A stretch of DNA of 9,282 nt from DASRSS01 sp035765515 (lineage in GTDB: Bacteria > Actinomycetota > Actinomycetes > Mycobacteriales > Jatrophihabitantaceae): the NCBI GenBank assembly GCA_035765515.1, contig DASTXN010000129.1, positions 1-9,282 on the forward strand. The letters are read 5' to 3'. The stretch's first letter is position 1. Each line of letters opens with the position of its first letter. The translations under genes and the position numbers were made by a program. Below the pieces are notes generated by a model. It made no database searches, was not told the DNA's origin, and worked only from the letters and a program-made list of their open reading frames with translations. Shown here piece after piece: positions 1-6,204 of the stretch.

Positions 1-734
1 GCCAACCGGTACGGCTCGGCGACCGCGAGCAGCGTGACCGCGCCGGCGATGACGACGACCAGCCCGGCGAAGTAACGGATCGGCATGCCGATCATCCAGA
101 GCAGGCCGAGCAGGATCATCAGGAAGCACAACGTGGTGCCGAGGTCGGGCTCCAGCATGATCAGCGCGATCATGAGAACGAAGCCGGGGATCAGCGGCAC
201 GAACAGGTGCTTGGCGCGCCGCAGCGTGCCGAGTTGTTGTTTGCGCGCCAGCAGGTCCGCACCCCACAGCAGCATCGCGACCTTCGCGAATTCCGACGGC
301 TGCAACTGCAGCGGGCCGAGGTCGATCCAGCGCCGTGCGCCGTACGCGGAAACGCCGATGCCGGGGACGAGCACCGCCAGCATCACGACGAACGCGAGCG
401 CAAGCGCGGGGTAGGCCAGCACCCGGTAAGCCCGCGGCGGCAGGCGCATGGCCAGCCAGAAGATCGGCAGGCCCAGCAGGACGAACTCGGCCTCCTTGAC
501 CACCTGCGACCAGATCTGCCCGGTGCCGGTGCCGACCGTGTCGTGCGAGGCGGCGATCGTGGTCGACACCGCCATCATCACGCCGAAGCCGAGCAGTCCG
601 ACGGTCGCGAGCAGCAGCAGCTGCACGGACGCGTACGGCTTGTCCAGGAAGCGGCCGGTCTCCTCGTCCGGATCGCGGTCGGGACGCGTGAACGCGAGCC
701 AGGCTCGTCTGGCGCTGGCGACCAGCGAGCTCAT
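1..734 (-). CDS. ftsW: FtsW, septal SEDS peptidoglycan glycosyltransferase (partial, N-terminal part)
   Basis: Integral membrane SEDS-family protein that polymerises lipid II into glycan strands at the division septum, working with the transpeptidase FtsI. The 244 complete codons visible begin MSSLVASARRAWLAF and run off the left edge of the window. After a charged cytoplasmic tail of about 35 residues there are hydrophobic segments near residues 37-60, 82-97, 107-124, 150-164, 178-195, 200-216 and 221-238. The SEDS signature is at about 127-151: GVSAYGARRWIDLG followed by LQLQPSEFAK. EPDLGT at 195-200 is also typical. The catalytic Asp of SEDS proteins lies further C-terminal and is outside the window. 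The ATG overlaps the murD stop by 4 nt (ATGA) and has a GAGGA ribosome site 5 nt upstream. FtsW rather than RodA is inferred from its place in the dcw cluster. Confidence 0.95.
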   Translation of the reverse strand, partial: MSSLVASARRAWLAFTRPDRDPDEETGRFLDKPYASVQLLLLATVGLLGFGVMMAVSTTIAASHDTVGTGTGQIWSQVVKEAEFVLLGLPIFWLAMRLPPRAYRVLAYPALALAFVVMLAVLVPGIGVSAYGARRWIDLGPLQLQPSEFAKVAMLLWGADLLARKQQLGTLRRAKHLFVPLIPGFVLMIALIMLEPDLGTTLCFLMILLGLLWMIGMPIRYFAGLVVVIAGAVTLLAVAEPYRL

Positions 735-2104
735 CGCCGTCCTCGCTCCGCCAGCTCTCGCGCCGCAGCCGCGAACGCGTCCCCGCGCGCGGCGTAACCG
801 CTGAACATGTCGTAGGACGCGGCGGCGGGGGCGAGCAGCACGGTGTGTCCGGGACGGGCCAGGCCGGCAGCTGCGCGCACCACCTCGATCATGGCCCCAT
901 CGTCTCCGCTGGCCACGTCGATCACCGGGACGTCGGGCGCGTGTCGCCGCAATGCGTCCGCTATGTACCGACGGTCCACTCCGAGCAGCACGACACCGCG
1001 CAGCCGCGGCGCCACCTCGGCCACCAGGTCGTCGACGGGCGCGTCCTTCAACTGGCCGCCGGCGATCCAGACCACGTCCGGGTAGGCGGTGAGCGACGCG
1101 CGGGCGGCGTGCGGGTTCGTCGCCTTGCTGTCGTCGACCCAGCGGACGCCGTCGCGCTCCAGCACGAACTGGTTGCGGTGCGGATCGGGGACGAACGCGC
1201 GCAGGCCTTCAGCGACCGCGTGCGCGTCGACGCCGTACGCACGCGCGAGCGCAGCGGCCGCCAGCGCGTTCGCGACATTGTGTGCGCCGGGCGGGCGCAC
1301 GTCCGCGGTGGGCAACAGCTCGAGCGGCGCATCCGTCCAGGCGTGATCGACCAACCGCCCGGCACGCACGCCGAGCTGGCCGGGTCGCGGCTCGCCGAGG
1401 GTGAACGAGACCCTGGTCGCGGCGGACGATTCGGCGAGCAGCTCAGCAACGAGCGCGTCGTCCGCGTTACCGATCGCCACCGGCCCGCGCCAGATCGTGG
1501 CCTTCGCGGCCGCGTAGGACGACATCGAGCCGTGCCAGTCGAGATGATCCGGCGCGAGGTTCAGCACCGCTGCGGCGGCGGGCGCGACCGTGCTCGACCA
1601 GTGCAGCTGGAAGCTGGACAGCTCGACGGCCAGCACGTCGTACGCGCGCGCACCGGCGACCGCATCGATCACCGAGACGCCGACGTTGCCGACCGCGAGT
1701 GCATCGAGGCCCGCCGCGCGCAGAATCGACTCGAGCATCCTGACGGTCGTGGTCTTGCCGTTGGTGCCGGTGACCGCGAGCCACGGCGCTGCGTCCGCGT
1801 CGCGCAGCCGCCAGGCGAACTCGACTTCACCGAGCACCTCGAGTCCGCGTGCGAGCGCGTCGCGCAGCAGCGGATGGTCCGGGCGCCAGCCGGGCGAGGT
1901 CACGACGAGATCCACGCCGTCGGGAAGGACGTCCGGGCTGGCGACGAACTCCGCCCCGGCCGCGGTCAGTTCCTCGACGGCAGGACTCGCGGCACGGTCG
2001 GCGAGCAGCACGTGCGCGCCGCGGGCGAGCAGCGCGCGGGCCGCCGAGGCTCCTGCCAGGCCGGCCCCGGCCACGAGGACGGTGCGGCCGGCGAAATCAG
2101 CCAT
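731..2104 (-). CDS. murD: UDP-N-acetylmuramoyl-L-alanine--D-glutamate ligase MurD
   Basis: Cytoplasmic ATP-dependent ligase that adds D-glutamate to UDP-MurNAc-L-Ala, the second step of stem peptide assembly. The 457 residues are in the normal range for the family. The N-terminal UDP-binding Rossmann-like domain shows GAGLAGASAA at 13-22. The central ATPase domain has the P-loop GTNGKTTT at 113-120, ELSSFQL at 161-167, and NLAPDHLDWHGS at 182-193 followed by the probable carbamylated lysine K201. The C-terminal domain carries DPHRNQFV at 307-314, VDDSKATNPHAA at 323-334 and APAAASYDMF at 425-434; the first two are MurD-specific signatures. The ATG overlaps the mraY stop by 8 nt (ATGGCTGA). 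I see no good Shine-Dalgarno before it, so translation probably depends on coupling to mraY. The stop overlaps the ftsW ATG by 4 nt. Confidence 0.97.
   Translation of the reverse strand: MADFAGRTVLVAGAGLAGASAARALLARGAHVLLADRAASPAVEELTAAGAEFVASPDVLPDGVDLVVTSPGWRPDHPLLRDALARGLEVLGEVEFAWRLRDADAAPWLAVTGTNGKTTTVRMLESILRAAGLDALAVGNVGVSVIDAVAGARAYDVLAVELSSFQLHWSSTVAPAAAAVLNLAPDHLDWHGSMSSYAAAKATIWRGPVAIGNADDALVAELLAESSAATRVSFTLGEPRPGQLGVRAGRLVDHAWTDAPLELLPTADVRPPGAHNVANALAAAALARAYGVDAHAVAEGLRAFVPDPHRNQFVLERDGVRWVDDSKATNPHAARASLTAYPDVVWIAGGQLKDAPVDDLVAEVAPRLRGVVLLGVDRRYIADALRRHAPDVPVIDVASGDDGAMIEVVRAAAGLARPGHTVLLAPAAASYDMFSGYAARGDAFAAAARELAERGRR
740..744 (-). promoter_or_regulatory. Ribosome binding site of ftsW
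   Basis: GAGGA lies 5 nt before the ftsW ATG (732-734), inside the last codons of murD. It supports this ATG as the start despite the 4-nt overlap with the murD stop. Confidence 0.7.
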
Positions 2105-3188
2105 TGCCGAGGAAGTCCGCGTAGAACAGCCCCATCCCGAACGCGACGGCCAGCCCGGAGACGATCCAGAACCGGACGATGATCGTCATCTCTTCCCAGC
2201 CGCCCAGTTCGAAGTGGTGGTGCAGCGGGGCCATCCGGAACACGCGTCGCCCGGTGCCGGTACGGATGCGGGTGAACTTGAACCAGCCGGTCTGGACGAT
2301 GCCGGACAGGGTGACCATCGCGAACAGGCCGCCGAGCACGACGAGCAGCAGCTCCGTGTGCGCCAGGATCGCGAACGCTGCCATCAGCCCGCCGAGCGCC
2401 ATCGAGCCGGTGTCGCCCATGAAGATCTGCGCAGGCGAGGCGTTCCACCACAGGAAGCCGAAGCAGGCAGCCATCGCCGCGGCCGCGACCAGGGCGACGT
2501 CCAGCGGGTCGCGCACCTGGTAGCAGCCCGCCGCCGGGTTGCTGCCACAGGTGTTGCGGTACTGCAGGAAGGAGATCAGCGTGAACGCACCGAAGACCAT
2601 CGCGGACGCACCGGCCGCGAGACCGTCCAGGCCGTCGGTCAGGTTCACGGCGTTGGACGTCGCCGCGACGATCACGTAGCTGAGGATCACGAAGCCGACG
2701 GCACCGAGCCCCACCGGCGCCAGGTCGCGCACGTAGGACAGGTGTGTGGACGCCGGTGTCAGGCCGAGGCTGTTGCGGAACTGCAGCGCGAGAACCCCGA
2801 ACACGACCGCCACGATCAGCTGCCCGCCGAACTTCGCGCGGGCCCGCAGGCCGAGGCTGCGCTGCTTGCGGATCTTGATGAAGTCGTCGAGGAAGCCGAC
2901 GACGCCGAGGCCGACCATCACGAACAGCGCGAGCAGCCCGGAGGCCTCTGGTCCGCCGCCGCCGTTGATCGCGACGATCGCGTGCGCGACGGCATAGCCG
3001 AGCACCGTGGAGCCGATGATCGCGACCCCACCCATGGTCGGCGTCCCGCGCTTGACCAGGTGCGTCTGCGGACCGTCGCTGCGGATCTCCTGGCCGAAAC
3101 CGCGCCGCCGGAAGTAGGCCACTACCAGCGGCGTGCACAAGATCGACGCGATGAGCGACACCAGTGCGGCGATCAGGATGGTCTTCAC
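2097..3188 (-). CDS. mraY: Phospho-N-acetylmuramoyl-pentapeptide transferase MraY
   Basis: Multi-pass membrane enzyme that transfers phospho-MurNAc-pentapeptide from UDP to undecaprenyl phosphate, forming lipid I. The 363 residues match the family length. Signatures: PTMGG at 50-54, FLDDFIKI at 99-106 with the Asp pair D101/D102, NAVNLTDGLDGLA at 179-191, FMGDTGSMALG at 256-266, and the histidine motif PLHHHFE at 321-327. About ten hydrophobic segments fit the known topology (for example near 3-25, 52-72, 88-100, 122-137, 162-178, 193-209, 229-247, 262-276, 280-300 and 336-357). The loop at 210-228 carries two cysteines, C214 and C222. The start codon is GTG, overlapping the murF stop as GTGA, with AGAGGA 9 nt upstream. 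The 3' end overlaps murD by 8 nt. Confidence 0.97.
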   Translation of the reverse strand: MKTILIAALVSLIASILCTPLVVAYFRRRGFGQEIRSDGPQTHLVKRGTPTMGGVAIIGSTVLGYAVAHAIVAINGGGGPEASGLLALFVMVGLGVVGFLDDFIKIRKQRSLGLRARAKFGGQLIVAVVFGVLALQFRNSLGLTPASTHLSYVRDLAPVGLGAVGFVILSYVIVAATSNAVNLTDGLDGLAAGASAMVFGAFTLISFLQYRNTCGSNPAAGCYQVRDPLDVALVAAAAMAACFGFLWWNASPAQIFMGDTGSMALGGLMAAFAILAHTELLLVVLGGLFAMVTLSGIVQTGWFKFTRIRTGTGRRVFRMAPLHHHFELGGWEEMTIIVRFWIVSGLAVAFGMGLFYADFLGNG

Positions 3189-4636
3189 GCCGTGGAGTCC
3201 TCTTCTCGGCTGTCGGGTGCGTTGGCGGGGCCGGATGCATCTTCGAGGATTGCCAGCGCGACGCGTTCCAGGCTCGCCGCGCGTGAGGCCTTGACGAGCA
3301 CCACATCACCGGGACGCAGCTGCGCGCGCAGCAGTTCCACCGCCGCGTCCACGTCGGGCACCCACTGCGACTCGCCGGCCCAGGAGCCCTCCAGCGCGGC
3401 GCCGTGCTGGATCGGCCGGGCCTGCTCCCCCACCGCGATCAGCTGCGAGATGTCCAGCCGTACGGCGAGCCGCCCGATCGCGTCGTGCTCGGCAGGACCG
3501 TCCGGGCCGAGTTCGGCCATCGGGCCGAGCACCGCGAACGAGCGGCCGCCCTGGGCCCGGCGGGGAGCGGCGATGGAGGCCAGCGCCTTGAGCGCGGCGC
3601 GCATCGACTCGGGGTTGGCGTTGTACGCGTCGTTGAGGACGAGCACGCCGTCGGGCCGTTCGGTGAGCTCCATGCGCCAGCGTGACGCGGCACCGGCAGC
3701 GCCGAGCGCGTCGGCGATGTCGGCCAGCGGCATGCCGCACTCGAGCGCGATCGCCGTCGCGGTGAGCGCGTTGCCCACGTGGTGTCCGCCCACCAGCCGC
3801 AGTTGGACGTCGGCGCGCTCGCCGCCCGTGACGACGGCGAACGAGGCGCGGCCCAGCTCGTCGACCGTGATCGACTCGGCGCGGACGTCGGCGGTCGCGC
3901 TCTCGCCGACGGTCACCACGCGCGCCGCGGTGCGTCCGGCCATCGCGGAGACGAGCGGATCGTCGGCGTTGAGTACCGCGACACCGCCCTCGGCGCCGGG
4001 CGGCAGCGCCTCGACCAGCTCGCCCTTGGCCTGGGCGATGGCCTCGCGCGAGCCGAACTCGCCGAGGTGGGCACTGCCGACGTTGAGCACGGCGCCGATC
4101 CGCGGCGGGGCGATCTGGGTCAGGAACCGGATGTGCCCGATTCCGCGGGCACTCGTCTCGAGGACGAGGTACTCGGTCCGCTCGTCGGCGAGGAGCACGG
4201 TGTACGGATGGCCGAGTTCGTTGTTGAACGAACCCGGCGGCGCGACGGTGGGACCCAGCCGGCCGAGAACGGACGCGACTAGATCTTTGGTCGAGGTTTT
4301 GCCGGACGAGCCGGTGATGCCGACGATCGTGGCGCGCGGCAGTCGGCGCGCGACGTACGAGGCCAGCGCCGCGATCGCCGCGAAGCCGTCCGTCACCAGG
4401 ATGTGCGGGCCGGCCACCGGCTGCGTCACGATCGCGGCGACCGCGCCCGCCGCCGCCGCCCGCGCGACGTAGTCGTGGCCGTCGACGTGCTCGCCGGCGA
4501 GCGCGAGGAACAGCCCGCCGGGGCTCACCTTCCGCGAGTCGAACTCGACGGGCGCAGTGACGACGGCGTCCGGGTCGGCTTCGTGCAGCGCTCCGCCTAT
4601 CGCCCCGGCCACCTCGCGCAGGGTCATCGTGATCAT
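3185..4636 (-). CDS. murF: UDP-N-acetylmuramoyl-tripeptide--D-alanyl-D-alanine ligase MurF
   Basis: Cytoplasmic ATP-dependent ligase that adds the D-Ala-D-Ala dipeptide to UDP-MurNAc-tripeptide and so completes the pentapeptide used by MraY. The 483 residues fit the family. The N-terminal domain contains DSRKVSPGGLFLAL at 33-46. The P-loop is GSSGKTST at 109-116, followed by SFNNELGHPYTVL at 136-148 and ETSARGIGHI at 160-169, where MurF binds the UDP-tripeptide. LNVGSAHLGEFGS at 184-196 precedes the probable carbamylated lysine K204. The C-terminal domain has NDAYNANPESM at 335-345, characteristic of MurF, and VLGPMAELG at 369-377. The last 15 or so residues are polar and probably disordered. 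The first of two in-frame ATGs (4636 and 4627) is preferred because GAGG lies 7 nt upstream of it and it overlaps the murE stop as ATGA. Confidence 0.96.
   Translation of the reverse strand: MITMTLREVAGAIGGALHEADPDAVVTAPVEFDSRKVSPGGLFLALAGEHVDGHDYVARAAAAGAVAAIVTQPVAGPHILVTDGFAAIAALASYVARRLPRATIVGITGSSGKTSTKDLVASVLGRLGPTVAPPGSFNNELGHPYTVLLADERTEYLVLETSARGIGHIRFLTQIAPPRIGAVLNVGSAHLGEFGSREAIAQAKGELVEALPPGAEGGVAVLNADDPLVSAMAGRTAARVVTVGESATADVRAESITVDELGRASFAVVTGGERADVQLRLVGGHHVGNALTATAIALECGMPLADIADALGAAGAASRWRMELTERPDGVLVLNDAYNANPESMRAALKALASIAAPRRAQGGRSFAVLGPMAELGPDGPAEHDAIGRLAVRLDISQLIAVGEQARPIQHGAALEGSWAGESQWVPDVDAAVELLRAQLRPGDVVLVKASRAASLERVALAILEDASGPANAPDSREEDSTA
3198..3203 (-). promoter_or_regulatory. 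Ribosome binding site of mraY
   Basis: AGAGGA lies 9 nt before the GTG at 3186-3188, within the last codons of murF. It supports the GTG start of mraY and the 4-nt GTGA overlap. Confidence 0.7.
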
Positions 4637-6204
4637 GTCAGTACCTCGCGCAGGACCACGCGATCGTCGAACGGGTGGACGGTGCCGCCGATCTCCTGCC
4701 CGGTCTCGTGCCCCTTGCCCGCAACGAGGACGGTGTCGCCTGGGCGCGCCTCGCGCACCGCAGCGGCGATCGCCTGCGCACGGTCGCCGATCTCGCGCAC
4801 CTCGCCGCGTTCGGACGCAGGGACCGCCAGGGCGCCGTCCAGCATCGCGCGACGGATGACGACCGGATCCTCCGAACGCGGGTTGTCGTCGGTCACGATC
4901 AGCAGGTCCGCGCCGCGCGCCGCGATCTCGCCCATGTGCGGGCGCTTGCCGCGGTCACGGTCGCCACCGCAGCCGAGCACGATGATCAGCCGGCCCGCGG
5001 TCAGTGGCCGCAACGCCTGCAGCGCACCATCGACCGCCGCGGGCTTGTGGCTGTAGTCGACGACGGCGAGGAACGGCTGCCCGACGTCGATGCGCTCCAT
5101 CCGTCCGGGCACCGTCGCGGTCGCGATCGCGGGCGCGGCCACCTCGGCCGGCACGCCCGCCTCAGCCAGGATCGCCAGCGCCAACAGCGCATTCGCCACG
5201 TTGTAGCGCCCGGGAACCGCGCAGCCGGTGTCCAGGCTCACCGGGCCGCGTACCGCGAACGACGTCCCGCCCGACGGCGTGTCATGGACGTCGACGGCGC
5301 GCCAGTCGGCGGCACGGTCACCGGTCGTGCTCACGGTGACGGCGTTCGGCCCGGCGATTTCCGCCATGCGCCGGCCCCATTCATCGTCGATGACGATCAC
5401 GGCGCGCCGCGCGCGCCCGTCGAACAGCCGTGCCTTCGCGGCGAAGTAGTCGTCCATGTCCGCATGGAAGTCCAGGTGGTCCTGCGAGAGGTTCGTGAAG
5501 CCGGCGACCGCGAACCCGATGCCCGAGGCCCGACCCATCGCGAGCGCGTGGCTGGACACCTCCATCGCGACATCGGTTGCGCCGCGGTCGCGCATCACCG
5601 CGAGCAGCGCGTGCACCTCGGGCGCCTCCGGAGTGGTGAACCCGGTCTTGATCTCCTCGTCGCCGATCATGGTCGCGACCGTGCCGATCAGCCCCGGCGC
5701 GCGCCCGGCGGCCACCAGTGCGGCACGCATCAGGAACGTGGTGGTCGTCTTGCCGCTCGTCCCGGTGACGCCGAGCACATCCATCGCCGCGCTGGGGTAT
5801 TCGTAAACGGCAGCGGACACGGCGCCGAGCCGGGCGCGGACGTCGTCCACGATCAGCGCCGGCACCGACTCGGGCACGAGCGCCGCGCCCGCTTCGTCCG
5901 TCAGCACCGCGACGGCACCGGCGGCGACGGCGTCCGCCGCGAACGACGCCCCGTGCGCGTGGGCACCGGGCAGGCCCGCGAACAGGTCGCCGGGACGGAC
6001 GAAGGCCGTCCCGGACGTAATGCCGGTGACCGACGCGTCCGCGCCGACGAGCCGGGCAAGCGTGCTGTCGGGGCCGACGGCAGCGGCGAGCTGCGACAAC
6101 GCGATCGGCCGCACCTGCGCCGGGCGCGGCAGCCCGGGGACGGAAGGAGCAGCGACCACGTCAGCACACGGTACTTGGTGAATCCCGGCGGGTGACCGCG
6201 TCAC
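4633..6204 (-). CDS. murE: UDP-N-acetylmuramoyl-L-alanyl-D-glutamate--2,6-diaminopimelate ligase MurE
   Basis: Cytoplasmic ATP-dependent ligase adding the third stem-peptide residue. Signatures in the 523 residues: SGTAFVRPGDLFAGL at 64-78, P-loop GTSGKTTTT at 148-156, TTPEAPEVH at 190-198, MEVSSHAL at 214-221, NLSQDHLDFH at 238-247, probable carbamylated K257, GRYNVAN at 332-338, VDYSHKP at 382-388, GCGGDRDRGKR at 411-421, DDNPRSEDP at 439-447 and GKGHETGQ at 496-503. The DNPR motif predicts meso-diaminopimelate rather than lysine as substrate. The start is uncertain. GTG at 6204 gives a 44-nt overlap with ftsI, while a second in-frame GTG at 6159 lies one base past the ftsI stop and would shorten the protein by 15 residues. 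Neither has a good Shine-Dalgarno. I keep 6204 because it sits in a GTGA context like the other junctions and gives an N-terminal extension like that of mycobacterial MurE. Confidence 0.95.
   Translation of the reverse strand: MTRSPAGIHQVPCADVVAAPSVPGLPRPAQVRPIALSQLAAAVGPDSTLARLVGADASVTGITSGTAFVRPGDLFAGLPGAHAHGASFAADAVAAGAVAVLTDEAGAALVPESVPALIVDDVRARLGAVSAAVYEYPSAAMDVLGVTGTSGKTTTTFLMRAALVAAGRAPGLIGTVATMIGDEEIKTGFTTPEAPEVHALLAVMRDRGATDVAMEVSSHALAMGRASGIGFAVAGFTNLSQDHLDFHADMDDYFAAKARLFDGRARRAVIVIDDEWGRRMAEIAGPNAVTVSTTGDRAADWRAVDVHDTPSGGTSFAVRGPVSLDTGCAVPGRYNVANALLALAILAEAGVPAEVAAPAIATATVPGRMERIDVGQPFLAVVDYSHKPAAVDGALQALRPLTAGRLIIVLGCGGDRDRGKRPHMGEIAARGADLLIVTDDNPRSEDPVVIRRAMLDGALAVPASERGEVREIGDRAQAIAAAVREARPGDTVLVAGKGHETGQEIGGTVHPFDDRVVLREVLT
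4644..4647 (-). promoter_or_regulatory. Ribosome binding site of murF
   Basis: GAGG lies 7 nt before the ATG at 4634-4636 but 16 nt before the second in-frame ATG at 4625-4627. It therefore favours the upstream start. Confidence 0.6.

Noticed and set aside
1282..1300. Perfect hairpin with a 7-bp stem and 5-nt loop (GTGCGCC/GGCGCAC)
   Set aside because: It lies inside conserved murD codons, has no following U-run on either strand, and is the sort of small GC palindrome expected by chance at this base composition.
4440..4465. GCC-rich run in murF resembling a microsatellite
   Set aside because: It encodes the Ala-rich helix ARAAAAGAVAA, which is normal in GC-rich MurF. The run is short and broken.
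1590..4472. A 960-codon open frame on the plus strand, antisense to murD, mraY and murF
   Set aside because: It covers three conserved genes and two junctions on the other strand. Its translation is Arg/Ala/Ser/Pro-rich with no recognisable domain. Long antisense frames are expected in GC-rich coding DNA because stops are rare in that register.
5040..5065. VDYSHKP in MurE where VDYAH is common
   Set aside because: A conservative Ala-to-Ser change next to the retained Asp and His; all other MurE motifs are present.
4675..6195. A 506-codon plus-strand open frame antisense to murE, and a 445-codon one at 845-2182 antisense to murD
   Set aside because: Both mirror the full extent of a conserved Mur ligase and have no family signature or convincing start context.
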